This document shows positions 1-8,120 of a DNA stretch of 28,048 nt, one piece after another. Both the position numbers and the translations under genes were made by a program. The notes under the pieces were generated by a model. The model was not told where the DNA came from. It saw nothing but the letters and a program-made list of their open reading frames with translations, and searched no databases. Source of the DNA: CBDDRG01 sp051306415 (lineage in GTDB: Bacteria > Pseudomonadota > Gammaproteobacteria > Pseudomonadales > Porticoccaceae); assembly GCA_051306415.1 (NCBI GenBank), contig JBPPNE010000148.1, positions 1 to 28,048 on the forward strand, written 5' to 3'. Position 1 is the stretch's first letter. Every line of letters starts with the position of its first letter.

Positions 1-23
1 CCTTCCAATAAGGAGAAACCCCG

Positions 24-887
24 GTGAAATTTGGCATCTCGTTTGCGACCGCTGGTCCCTTCGCGAATCCCGATCTGTTTGAAACCCTGGTGCTGACCGC
101 CGAGGCGGTGGGTATCGAATCCATCTGGGCGGTGGAGCACGTCGTGTTGCCGGTGGGTTTTCAAAGCAAGTACCCGTACAGCAAGGACGGACGCTTTCCG
201 GGGGGTGAGACGGCACCCATTCCCGACCCCCTGGTCGCCCTGTCCTACGCCGCCGGGATGACCAAGAAATTGCGGCTGGCGACCGGCATCATGATTCTCG
301 CCCAGCGCAATCCGCTGTACGCGGCGAAGGAATGGGCATCCCTCGACGTGGTGTCGCGGGGGCGGGCGATCCTCGGCGTCGGTATCGGCTGGCTCAAAGA
401 GGAGATGGAAGTGGTGGGCATCCCCTTTGCCGAGCGGGCGGCCCGCACCGAGGAAATCATTCAGGCTATCCGCTCGCTGTGGAAGGGCGAGCCGGAGGCG
501 TTCAACGGCACCTATTATCACTGGGGGCCGCTGCATTCGAATCCGAAGCCGGTGCAAAAGCCGGGCGTTCCCATTGTCATCGGCGGCAATGTGGAGGGTG
601 CGGCGCGGCGCGCGGCGCGGGTCGGCGATGGTTTCTATCCAGCCTCCGGCAGCCTGAAAACCCTGCCGACGCTGCTCGCCGCCATGCGCGATGAGTGTGC
701 CAAGATCGCCCGCAATGCGGACGAGATCGAACTCACCGTCGCTGCCGGCGAACTCGACCCTGGCCGGGTGCGGCAATACGCGGATATTGGCACCGCGCGG
801 CTGATGATCACGCCACCGGCGAGAGATGCCGAGGGCATCAAGCGCGGGCTCAATGAATTCGCCGACGCAGTGATCGCTAAAATCTAG
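24..887 (+). CDS. LLM-class flavin-dependent oxidoreductase
   Basis: This is a luciferase-like (bacterial luciferase alpha/LLM) oxidoreductase of 287 residues, a TIM-barrel flavoenzyme that uses FMN or F420. The substrate cannot be read from sequence. The GTG start is chosen because an AGGAG lies at 11-15, eight bases upstream, and because the first strand (MKFGISFATAG) is the normal family N-terminus. Family features visible are an early AEAVGIESIW helix-strand, 'VEH' near residue 38, 'LRLATGIMILAQRNP' near residue 84, 'GRAILGVGIGWLKEE' near residue 112, and a late 'PIVIGGN...AARRAARVGDGFYP' segment. The length and the 'IGWLKEE' pattern fit the TIGR03619-like F420 subgroup, but cofactor choice is inference. 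The gene stands alone, with a convergent neighbour downstream. Such enzymes often sit near acyl-CoA dehydrogenases and SDRs in catabolic regions, and both occur later in this window. Confidence 0.88.
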   Translation: MKFGISFATAGPFANPDLFETLVLTAEAVGIESIWAVEHVVLPVGFQSKYPYSKDGRFPGGETAPIPDPLVALSYAAGMTKKLRLATGIMILAQRNPLYAAKEWASLDVVSRGRAILGVGIGWLKEEMEVVGIPFAERAARTEEIIQAIRSLWKGEPEAFNGTYYHWGPLHSNPKPVQKPGVPIVIGGNVEGAARRAARVGDGFYPASGSLKTLPTLLAAMRDECAKIARNADEIELTVAAGELDPGRVRQYADIGTARLMITPPARDAEGIKRGLNEFADAVIAKI

Positions 888-961
888 AAAGCGCCGCTAA
901 AATCGTATGAATTTTCGATCGACAGCGCATTCCGGCAGGGAAGGCGCAGCTGATTAATTAA

Positions 962-975
962 ATGAGAGGTTCCCT
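962..975. repeat. Possible orphan IS5-type terminal repeat
   Basis: Read on the minus strand, this stretch is ctagggaacctct, the same target-plus-end sequence seen where the IS5-type element starts at 27900. No transposase or second end lies nearby. It could be a solo end left by imprecise loss of an insertion, or chance. It sits in the 273-bp gap between the LLM gene and the pyruvyl transferase gene, in which I see no gene. Confidence 0.25.
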
Positions 976-1160
976 AGCTAGGCAATGGGTTCCCGACGCA
1001 GGCGCTGGACCCTGGCACCGGCAACTCGCTCACTATCTTGATTGGCGACAGCTCGGCGTTGTGGACCGCCTCTGGCGATCGATACTGAAAAGAACTCAAA
1101 AAAATATTGACACGCCGAGGCCCGATTTGCATTAGGGCTTATGGGCCGCCGCAGCGGCGA

Positions 1161-2345
1161 TTAGACGTCAGCGGTATCGATAGTTACATGATCGGTGCGG
1201 GCTCCTTTCGCGATTTTCTCGGCGCGTTGCAGCGATTTTTCGATAAATTCCAGCGAAATTTCACGGTAATAAGCAATCTTATCAAACACCCGGTCATAAT
1301 CTATTGGTAGATTAATCTGATGCTGTAGGTTGTCCGTTACGCTGACCACGCGCGACTCAAGTCCCAATTGACGCAGTAAAAACCCCAATTTGTTCGAGTT
1401 TCCAGATATCCGGCTTTTCTTCCTCACAAAAGAAACGAAGGGCTTGCGGTAAATGACCGAAAAAATCGTCCCATGAAAGGTGTCCGTGACGACGCTGGTC
1501 GCCCGCTCAAACAGTGACAGCAATTCAAAAGGTGTAACGACGACATTCTCATCACACCATCCGTGATAACAGCCGGCAGAAACTATTTTCAACCCTTTGG
1601 ATTGGGCATATTCTCTTATGGCAGCGATTTCCTCTGGGGAATCCAAACGATCGGCATAGGCGTAGACGAGCAAGTACTCGGGCTGATCAAGCGGACCGCG
1701 ATTAGCGCGTACTTCGGCGGAAAAGTCGTAAACCAGAGTAGGATCCAGCACCAGTGTCGGCACTTTCTTCGAATAACGAGAAACGATGGTGTGCGTATTC
1801 TGATCCCGCACGGAGATCGCGCGGAATTTACTTAGCCCAGTCGAGATCTCGTTTACCATCCCGTCCGCTACCACGTCTTCGACGTTGGCATAGCCCGCGG
1901 AAGCCGCGTAGGATATGATCGACGTTGCCGCGACGTCATGGCCAAAAAACGCGGGCACGTAGCCCATGGCATGGTTCTGGGTGTAATTGAATACCTCGTC
2001 GCTTCCAACAACTAGCAAATCGCCGCTGTAATCGAGGTTCTTTTCTTCACCAATATCGAGTAACGGCCAGGCCACATTTTCAAAACATTCCCTAACTTTT
2101 TTTCGAAATATACGACTCTCGATTATCTCTTTTGGCGAGGTCTTCATTTTTACCAGATTAAGTAGCCTTTCCGCTCGCGTGATAGGTCGTACCTTCATGC
2201 TATGGTGACGCGGCTCGCCCGGTTCGAAATCAGAAAATTCCACCCTGTGCCCATAGGATTCGATGATCTTTTTGAGGGCGTAGGCCTGCATGAAAGACCC
2301 ATAGTTGATGACTCGCTGCATCGAGAGAATTTTTACATGCATCAT
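1161..2345 (-). CDS. Polysaccharide pyruvyl transferase family protein
   Basis: This is a predicted cytoplasmic transferase of the PF04230 family, whose members add ketal pyruvate groups from phosphoenolpyruvate to sugars of capsules, exopolysaccharides or secondary cell-wall polymers. The product is 394 residues. The start at 2345 is preferred over a longer frame from 2417 because a GGGAGGA lies six bases upstream and because MMHVKILSMQRVINYGSFMQ is a typical family beginning. Visible family marks are NYGS near residue 14, VVGSDEVFN at 112-120, the 'SVRDQNT' turn near residue 178, the DPTLVYDF strand near 201, TDTFHGTIFSVIYRKPF at 287-303, and a late SGNSNKLGFLLRQLGLE segment. No membrane segment is seen. 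It is isolated on the minus strand. With the acyltransferases and methyltransferase further along it hints at surface glycan decoration. The acceptor sugar is unknown. Confidence 0.85.
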   Translation of the reverse strand: MMHVKILSMQRVINYGSFMQAYALKKIIESYGHRVEFSDFEPGEPRHHSMKVRPITRAERLLNLVKMKTSPKEIIESRIFRKKVRECFENVAWPLLDIGEEKNLDYSGDLLVVGSDEVFNYTQNHAMGYVPAFFGHDVAATSIISYAASAGYANVEDVVADGMVNEISTGLSKFRAISVRDQNTHTIVSRYSKKVPTLVLDPTLVYDFSAEVRANRGPLDQPEYLLVYAYADRLDSPEEIAAIREYAQSKGLKIVSAGCYHGWCDENVVVTPFELLSLFERATSVVTDTFHGTIFSVIYRKPFVSFVRKKSRISGNSNKLGFLLRQLGLESRVVSVTDNLQHQINLPIDYDRVFDKIAYYREISLEFIEKSLQRAEKIAKGARTDHVTIDTADV

Positions 2346-3110
2346 GCGGAGTCCTCCCAAGCGTGGGGAAGTTCCCTGGGAATCAACTCGACGATCAAAC
2401 CTGCGTGGTGGGGACAAAAAAGCCGCGTCACGGAATACCGTGTTCCTAGGTCCCCAACATTGATCCCATGATTGTGAAACGGAGTAAAACTAATAACAAC
2501 CCTTCGTGAAGATCCCATGACGGACAACGTCGAGGATATACTGGGTACGCACCGGTCGCTACTGGCGGGCGACGGAGAACGGCCGGCGGCCGCGGAGAAA
2601 TCGCGGTCCGACCCGCGATCCTCTGGCCACCCATAAGCGCCAGTCGGGACAAGCATAAACCCCTTTTTCCTCAAAAGCCAAGGTAAGTAGCCACTCGCTT
2701 GGCTCGCGTTTTGCGTTGATCTTAGCGCCGTCTACCCAAACTCGCCGCTGGTGCTAAGTCGCTGTTACTAAGTTATGCGGCTGCCAAAATAATCAAAGTG
2801 CGGCCAATCTGCCGTTGTTTTCTCGCGATTCACCAGAGGCACCGCATTCCTCGATGCTGTGACATTATGAATGTCGAATCGTTCACACCTTACTTGCCGC
2901 GAAAGGGAAAATTTTTTCGGAACGCGGGAAAAGAACGCCGCACTGTATGCGGAAACACTCGAAGTCGCGGCCGCCAATGATCTCGCCGCTTGAGTTCGCC
3001 GTATGTTTCTCGCGGTGCGCCGCCAACCAGGTCGCGAACGGCGCTAGACGGCGGGGCACCGACGGTGTAAGAATCCGGCGGAGCAATCAACCTCGATAAG
3101 GAGAATAACT
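2346..3110. other. 765-bp gap without a supported gene
   Basis: No reading frame here has a convincing start, codon pattern or recognisable protein. The gap lies between a divergent pair (pyruvyl transferase leftward, SDR rightward), so promoters for both are expected here. A perfect 7-bp stem with a 6-base loop (atcgcgg/ccgcgat) is at 2600-2619, without a T tract. The SDR's ribosome site AAGGAG is at 3099-3104. The base composition is more mixed than in flanking genes and could reflect degraded sequence. Confidence 0.5.
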
Positions 3111-3866
3111 GTGACCGATCTGAACGGTAAAGTGGCATTGATTTCCGGCGCGGCGCGCGGGCAGGGAGCGGCGGAGGCGAAGTTGTTCGCGTCTCGCGGT
3201 GCCAAGGTGATGCTGTGCGACGTGCTTGACGACGACGGCAGGAAAACCGCGGCGGAGATTGGCGCCGCCGCCAGCTACATGCGCCTCGATGTCACCGACG
3301 AAAAGAGCTGGCTGGCCGCGGTGGAAGCGACGGTGGCGAAGTTCGGCAAGCTCAACGTATTGGTGAACAACGCCGGCATCGCCGACATGAAAACGCTGAC
3401 CACGATGTCCCTCGCCGACTACATGAGGACCATTCAGGTCAATCAGGTTGGCGTCTTCCTGGGCATGAAATGCGTCGCCCCGGCGATGAAGGCGGCGGGT
3501 GGCGGCTCGATCGTCAACATATCCTCCATCGCCGGCATGGGCGGCGCGGTCGGTGGGATCGCCTACTGCGCGAGCAAGTTCGCGGTGCGCGGCATGACCA
3601 AGGTCGCGGCAATGGAGCTGGGCGCGGACAAGATTCGCGTCAATTCCATTCACCCGGGCGGGATTCTGACCCGCATGTTGACGGATGCCGGCCTGACCGG
3701 GGAGGGCGCCAATGACTTATTTTCCAAGGTGCCGCTGGGACGCATCGGCCAGCCCGAAGAGATGGCGACACTCGCTGCCTATTTGGCGTCTGACGACAGC
3801 TCCTACTCGACCGGGTCAGAGTTTATCGCCGATGGCGGCATGACCGCGGGCTTTTCACTGGAGTGA
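3111..3866 (+). CDS. Short-chain dehydrogenase/reductase (classical SDR)
   Basis: This is an NAD(P)(H)-dependent alcohol/ketone oxidoreductase of 251 residues. The Rossmann glycine motif is GAARGQG at 13-19. Asp37 at the end of the second strand (MLCDV) points to NAD(H) preference. NNAG is at 86-89, the structural Asn at 111, and the catalytic Ser-Tyr-Lys at Ser139, Tyr152 and Lys156 (YCASK). A late PGGILTRM loop and C-terminal 'TGSEFIADGGMTAG' are typical. Overall it resembles 3-alpha(or 20-beta)-hydroxysteroid dehydrogenase-like SDRs, but the substrate is not decidable. GTG is taken as the start because AAGGAG sits six bases or so upstream and the protein begins as the family normally does (MTDLNGKVALISG). 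It is monocistronic. A MITE-like repeat and then a strong terminator follow. Confidence 0.93.
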   Translation: MTDLNGKVALISGAARGQGAAEAKLFASRGAKVMLCDVLDDDGRKTAAEIGAAASYMRLDVTDEKSWLAAVEATVAKFGKLNVLVNNAGIADMKTLTTMSLADYMRTIQVNQVGVFLGMKCVAPAMKAAGGGSIVNISSIAGMGGAVGGIAYCASKFAVRGMTKVAAMELGADKIRVNSIHPGGILTRMLTDAGLTGEGANDLFSKVPLGRIGQPEEMATLAAYLASDDSSYSTGSEFIADGGMTAGFSLE

Positions 3867-3913
3867 CCACAGCCCATCGGTCGTCCCTATGGGCAACCGA
3901 AGTCAAAATCTAA

Positions 3914-4038
3914 GGATGCTCTGAATAAGCTGATTCCGTTCATGGTTCGAGTGGCTCACCACGAACGGAATCAGCAAGTTACCGTTAGTCCTGAGCCATG
4001 AGCTTGTCGAATGGTCGAAGGACTTGTTCAGAGCATCC
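3914..4038. mobile_element. MITE-like palindromic element with IS5-type ends
   Basis: This 125-bp element has no coding capacity. Its outer ends match as inverted repeats with one mismatch: ggatgctctgaataag at 3914-3929 and cttgttcagagcatcc at 4023-4038. An inner perfect 13-bp inverted repeat pairs 3929-3941 with 3963-3975 (gctgattccgttc). A REP-like segment with the 'cctgagc...gtcgaagg' core is at 3989-4023. The flanks are ctaa (3910-3913) and ctca (4039-4042), an imperfect 4-bp match that resembles the YTAR duplications made by IS5-group elements. It lies between the SDR stop and its terminator. A diverged copy in opposite orientation is at about 9142-9315. Confidence 0.7.
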
Positions 4039-4041
4039 CTC

Positions 4042-4073
4042 AAAAGCCCATCGTATCAACGATGGGCTTTTTT
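4042..4073 (+). terminator. Rho-independent terminator
   Basis: A 12-bp stem (aaagcccatcgt / acgatgggcttt) closes a short loop and runs into a T tract. It probably ends the SDR transcript. Because the stem is A-rich on its left arm it may also serve leftward transcripts coming from the acyltransferase gene, which stops at 4146. Confidence 0.85.
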
Positions 4074-4145
4074 CTTTCGCACCGATAGGTTTCGCCGCAG
4101 CGGTTGGCTCAGCGCACGGGGTGTGCGAGGTTAGCTCGTATGACG

Positions 4146-5312
4146 TCAGCCGGGGTGCTGCTTCGGCTCGACAGTGACATCCTCGGCATGTGCTCCACGG
4201 TGACGCGATTCATAAGACTCGCGCGCCCAGCGCTGGAGTTTGCGATTCATCGGCTGTTCGATCCAGCGGTAACAGAGAATGCCGGTTAACGCGCACGCGC
4301 CCAGCAATATCAGAACCAACAGGTCCGCGGGTACGCCAACGACAATGCCCAGTTTGATCACTGGATTGTAGACAAGTATCTGGGACAGATAGATCGAGTA
4401 CGACGCATTGCCGAGCAGTAGAAGGCCGGGAAACACGTATTTCAAACGCTGGAAATCCGTCACCAGCGCCCCGCAAAAGAGCAGAAAGCAGGGCAAACCC
4501 CACTGCGCAGCCCGGTACAGCGCCTGCCCGCTGTCTTGAGTCTCATAGACTGGCGACAGGTTGAGCTCGGTCACGTTCATGTAGCCGAAATAGAGCTGGA
4601 TCGCCAGGGCGAACAGGGTTGCGACGGCAACAGTGCTCACCGCTCCGCGATAGCGCTGGAGGTAACCGTTGTCCCATAACACGAACGCGGCGACGCCGAG
4701 CGCGAATTCCCACATCATCCAGTTAGTCATGAGCTGGAGCAGCACCAGCTTGGATGGCAACAGATACCCCACCAGCGGCAGCAGGCAGAGCAGTGCTAGC
4801 AGCAGGCCTGGGCGCGTGGAGCGGTTCAGCGCAATCAAGGCGGCGACCCAGAAATAAAACACGAATTCATAGGCGAGTGTCCAGCCGAAATAGTGCAGCG
4901 GATCGGTGGCCATGTGGACATCGAAAAAAGGCACGATCAGGAACGAATTCACCAGTTGACGGAGTGGCACGTCTACACCGACTCGCATGAGGTTGGCATA
5001 GATGACCAGCGAAATCAGATAGAGTAGCGGCGCGATACGGAGGAAGCGCTGCAGCAGGAACTGGCCCGCCATGCTCGGGCCGACGAAGCGGCGCGCACTG
5101 AGCGCCATCACAAAGCCGCTGATGATGAAAAACAGGTCGACGCCGATGCCGCCAAATACCGCGAAGCTATTGAATTTGAAGATTTCGGCCAAGCCTAGCT
5201 GGCTTTCGTACTTGTCAACCGTCCAGCAGGAGTGCTGGAACACCACGAGCATCGCCGCGAGGCCTCGCAGTATCTGTACATTTTCCAGTCGATCAGATGA
5301 GCGCGTAGTCAT
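4146..5312 (-). CDS. Acyltransferase 3 family membrane protein (copy 1)
   Basis: This is an integral inner-membrane acyltransferase of the OafA/NodX type (PF01757), which moves acyl groups, often acetyl, onto sugars of surface or exported glycans. It has 388 residues from the ATG at 5312. An in-frame TTG two codons earlier is possible, and neither has a clear ribosome site. Family signatures seen are LRGLAA at 15-20 with Arg16, then His27 in the VVFQHSCW helix, GVDLFFIISGFVMA near residue 57, and the RFLRIAPLLYLISL segment. About ten hydrophobic stretches span the rest, ending with NASYSIYLSQ and a basic C-terminal tail. No SGNH extension is present. It is a close paralogue of the next leftward gene (5579-6714), with the same order of motifs and the same C-terminal 'ILCYRWIEQP' pattern. 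The acceptor is unknown. Confidence 0.9.
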   Translation of the reverse strand: MTTRSSDRLENVQILRGLAAMLVVFQHSCWTVDKYESQLGLAEIFKFNSFAVFGGIGVDLFFIISGFVMALSARRFVGPSMAGQFLLQRFLRIAPLLYLISLVIYANLMRVGVDVPLRQLVNSFLIVPFFDVHMATDPLHYFGWTLAYEFVFYFWVAALIALNRSTRPGLLLALLCLLPLVGYLLPSKLVLLQLMTNWMMWEFALGVAAFVLWDNGYLQRYRGAVSTVAVATLFALAIQLYFGYMNVTELNLSPVYETQDSGQALYRAAQWGLPCFLLFCGALVTDFQRLKYVFPGLLLLGNASYSIYLSQILVYNPVIKLGIVVGVPADLLVLILLGACALTGILCYRWIEQPMNRKLQRWARESYESRHRGAHAEDVTVEPKQHPG

Positions 5313-5411
5313 GGTCAAATATACTCAGAAACAGCACCGGCTGGCGGTCGCAGACCAATTAACTGGCCAACCGGTGAAATTGAGCAACGCAGTTTATACT
5401 GATTCGGCGCC

Positions 5412-5472
5412 GATTAATAACTTGTGGCACTGATCCACATTAGGGCGCCGCGGTTGTCGATGGTTATTAATT
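5412..5472. repeat. Small AT-rich inverted repeat between acyltransferase copies
   Basis: The arms gattaataac (5412-5421) and gttattaatt (5463-5472) pair at nine of ten positions. They lie in the 266-bp space upstream of acyltransferase copy 1. It could be an operator or a transcription hairpin. There is no T tract, and no gene is seen in this space. Confidence 0.3.
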
Positions 5473-5578
5473 GGGCACTGCACTCACTGTGGCGCCCAGA
5501 CTCGTGGTGGTGTCGGGAAAGCGGTGGTCTCAAATGAATTGCTGCATGCGGCAGTCTGGATTCAGGGAGTTTGCCGGC

Positions 5579-6714
5579 TCATTCGGCGCCGCGATCAACC
5601 CCGGCCACATCGTGACGCCTGCTTTGGCGGCGGAACGGTTCCCGCGCCCAGTGTTGCAGTGCCCGGGTCACGGGCTTTTCGAACCAGCGATAACAGAGAA
5701 TTCCACTGATCGGAACGATAAATAATAGTGCCAGGATCACCAGGTCAGCGTTGAATCCGAGAATGAAACCAATCTTGATAGTGGGCTCGAAAATCAGGAC
5801 CTGAACTAGATAGATCGAATAGGAGGCATTGCCGAGCAGTAAAAGTGCCGGGTACGCACGCTTGAATTGGTGGAAATCAAACGACAGCGCAAAGCAGAAC
5901 AGTGGAAAGCACGGCAAGCCCCACAGCACTACCCGGCGCAATCCTTCCAGATTATCAGTGGATTCATACAGTGGTGGTTGGTTGACATCCCCATAGCCGA
6001 AGTAACTCTGCAGGGCGAGCACCGCGAGCGCCAGCATGGCGCTGTCGGGTATCGCTGCAGGTACTGATTGCGCCACAACAGGAACGCGGCGACGCCGAGC
6101 GCGAACTCCCAGATCATCCAGTTGGTAGCGAGTCTGATCACCGCCAAATTTGTGTGATCGAACAGGCCGCTCAGCGGCAGCACGCAGAGCAGGCCGAGTA
6201 GCAGCCACCCGCGCTTGGATTGTCGCAGTGCGATGACAATACCGACGAGGAGATAGAACACGAATTCGTAGGAGAGCGACCAGCCGAAGTAAACCAGAGG
6301 CCAAATAAGTGGCAAACTACCGGCATCAAAAAAAGGCGCGATTAGCACGGAGTCGATTAATACATGGGCGGGAACGTCGCCACCGTGGCGGGTAATCTGA
6401 ACGTAGACGGCTAGCGTAATAAGGTACAGGATCGGCGCGATGCGCAGAAACCGCTGCAACAGAAAGCGCCCCGCCATAGCCACGCCGACAAATCGCTGCG
6501 CGCTGAGCGCCATCACGAAGCCGCTGATGACGAAAAATAGGTCGACGCCGATGGAGCAGAGTTCGGGAAATGAGCCAAGGCCGTGGAGCCATGACTCTCC
6601 CAGCCGGTCTGCCGAGCGGCCGACGAGCCAGCAGGAATGTTCGAACACCACCGCCATCGCCGCGAAGCCGCGGAGTATCTGTACGCTTTCAAGTCGATTG
6701 CTTTCGTTTGCCAT
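5579..6714 (-). pseudogene. Acyltransferase 3 family protein (copy 2), frameshifted
   Basis: The gene starts at the ATG at 6714 (MANESNRLESVQILRG). It carries the family marks LRGFAA, FEHSCW, GVDLFFVISGFVMA and RFLRIAPILYLI, then loses frame near 6050 just after 'YLQRY'. The matching C-terminal half continues in another minus-strand frame (ALQSYFGYGDV...NASYSIYLVQVL...ILCYRWFEKP) to a stop at 5579. Relative to copy 1, the stretch between 'LQRY' and 'YFGY' is 19 codons minus one base rather than 23 codons, a net loss of 13 nt. This looks more like a real small deletion than a single-base sequencing error. The function before damage would be as for copy 1. An IS30 element lies 87 bp upstream of the start. 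A 1-nt assembly error with natural length variation remains possible. Confidence 0.82.
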
Positions 6715-6800
6715 AACCGGATCCGTTGGGGTAGCACATGAACGCACAGGCGTCAGAGATCAATTTCGGACTTGATCCCTCCCTTACTACTTTGCCGGCC

Positions 6801-6818
6801 TCAAATCTGAAGTGCAAC
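6801..6818. repeat. IS30 left terminal inverted repeat
   Basis: The sequence tcaaatctgaagtgcaac matches the reverse complement of 7903-7920 at 15 of 18 positions. It lies 26 bp before the transposase start. Confidence 0.75.
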
Positions 6819-6843
6819 ACTCTCCGAGAGGTAAAGTGTTGCG

Positions 6844-7920
6844 ATGGAAAAGAACTACAACCAGTTGAGTTGTGAAGAACGCACGATGATCCAGTTGAGT
6901 CTTGAGCGGGGTTGCAAGCTGCGGGCAATTGCCCGGAGTCTGCAACGCGCGCCGAGTTCGATCAGTCGTGAATTGAAACGGAACGGCTGGAGCAACCCGA
7001 CTGCCGCCCCAAGGAAACCCGGGCGTCCACCGGTGGCGGGTGGCTATCGTGCGCCGCTGGCGCAGCAGCGTGCCGATGCGCTGGCGAGAACGCCGCGCTG
7101 CGGCCCCTCGCGCCTGGCATCGGATGGCCCACTGTGGGGCCCTGTCGAGCGCCTGCTGCGCCAGCGATACTCGCCAGAACAGATCGCAGGCATACTGCAA
7201 CGTATGAACCCGGATGCGCCAAGGCTTCAGGTCAGTCACGAAACGATCTACACCGCGCTTTACGCTCTGCCGCGCGGGGCGTTGCGGAGCGAGTTGATCG
7301 CCTGCCTGCGCCGAGCGCGCAAGCGCCGTCGTCCCCGCGCTCGGGGTGAGGATCGCCGTGGCGCCATTCCCAATAGGACCAGCATCCATCTGCGACCGCC
7401 GGAAATCGACGAGCGCGTCATTCCCGGTCACTGGGAGGGTGATCTGATCAAGGGCGCCAGCAATGCCTCGGCCATCGGCACGCTGGTCGAACGCACCACG
7501 CTGTTTGTGACCCTAGCCAAGATGGAAAACGCCACTGCCGACGCAGCGGTCAACGGCTTTGGCACTGTCCTCAATCGTATCGACGCGCAACGGCGGCTTT
7601 CCATGACCTACGATCAAGGCCGTGAGATGGCAAAACATGAGCAGCTTTCCGAGGTCACTGGCGTCAAGGTCTACTTCGCCGATCCCCATAGCCCTTGGCA
7701 GCGCGGCCTCAACGAAAACACCAACGGCCTGCTCCGCCCGTATTTTCCCAAAAGCACCGACCTCTCCGGCTTCTCGCAAGCCGAACTCGATGCCGTCGCC
7801 TGGCAACTCAACACCCGACCGCGCAAAAGCCTCAACTTCAGATGCCCCGCAAAACTCTTTATGCCAGACTCCTTCGACATCCTTAAACATCATCATCAAC
7901 TCGTTGCACTTCGAACTTGA
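6844..7920 (+). CDS. IS30-family transposase
   Basis: This is a DDE transposase of 358 residues that cuts and rejoins the element ends. The N-terminal helix-turn-helix is typical of IS30: LSCEERTMIQLSLERG near residue 8, then 'IARSLQRAPSSISRELKRN' around 28-46. The catalytic acidic residues can be placed at Asp in GHWEGDLIKG, Asp in MTYDQGREMA, and Glu in RGLNENTNGLLRPYFPK. All three are present and the frame is unbroken, so the protein should be active. A GAGAGG at 6825-6830 lies some 13 bases before the ATG, a rather long spacing. The stop TGA at 7918-7920 is part of the right inverted repeat. Confidence 0.96.
   Translation: MEKNYNQLSCEERTMIQLSLERGCKLRAIARSLQRAPSSISRELKRNGWSNPTAAPRKPGRPPVAGGYRAPLAQQRADALARTPRCGPSRLASDGPLWGPVERLLRQRYSPEQIAGILQRMNPDAPRLQVSHETIYTALYALPRGALRSELIACLRRARKRRRPRARGEDRRGAIPNRTSIHLRPPEIDERVIPGHWEGDLIKGASNASAIGTLVERTTLFVTLAKMENATADAAVNGFGTVLNRIDAQRRLSMTYDQGREMAKHEQLSEVTGVKVYFADPHSPWQRGLNENTNGLLRPYFPKSTDLSGFSQAELDAVAWQLNTRPRKSLNFRCPAKLFMPDSFDILKHHHQLVALRT
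7903..7920. repeat. IS30 right terminal inverted repeat
   Basis: The sequence gttgcacttcgaacttga overlaps the 3' end of the transposase gene including its stop codon and pairs with 6801-6818. Confidence 0.75.
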
Positions 7921-7984
7921 AACCGCCTTTACATAAAATGCATGATGCATGCCGCAAATTGGTGGCGGCCCCGATCTTGACCGC

Positions 7985-8112
7985 GTTCGGGTATTGTCGC
8001 AGGCGCTGATTGTGGTGCAAAAAAAGCTAAGGTGGCCACGCCCCGTGCGCGAACTCCCGGATCATCTAGTCGGTGCGAGCTGAAGGAACACCAGCTCTGC
8101 TGGCATCGGATG
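7985..8112 (-). pseudogene. Remnant of a third acyltransferase 3 gene
   Basis: This short, decayed stretch aligns by eye with the middle of acyltransferase copies 1 and 2. The plus-strand text gcgcgaactcccggatcat (from about 8048) matches gcgcgaattcccacatcat in copy 1 and gcgcgaactcccagatcat in copy 2. The preceding 'cgctgattgtggtgc' matches 'tactgattgcgccac' of copy 2. Translated on the minus strand, 'LPAELVFLQLA' corresponds to 'LPSKLVLLQLM'. The frame then breaks, and the conserved Trp of the 'NWMMWEFA' stretch is a TAG. Only about 40 codons survive, with both ends lost. It lies just outside the right end of the IS30 element and next to the methyltransferase stop. Confidence 0.6.
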
Positions 8113-8120
8113 CCACGCTC

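Larger units (their letters stand above)
6801..7920 (+). mobile_element. IS30-family insertion sequence, complete
   Basis: This element of about 1120 bp is bounded by imperfect 18-bp inverted repeats (15 of 18 match): tcaaatctgaagtgcaac at 6801-6818 and gttgcacttcgaacttga at 7903-7920. It contains one intact transposase. The right repeat overlaps the last codons, and the stop codon forms its outer end. I see no clear target duplication, which is only 2-3 bp in this family and may have drifted. It separates acyltransferase copy 2 from the copy 3 remnant. Confidence 0.85.

Noticed and set aside
1087..1135. Promoter from 'ttgaca' at about 1107
   Set aside because: No good -10 box lies at proper spacing, and the next gene on that strand is over 1.9 kb away.
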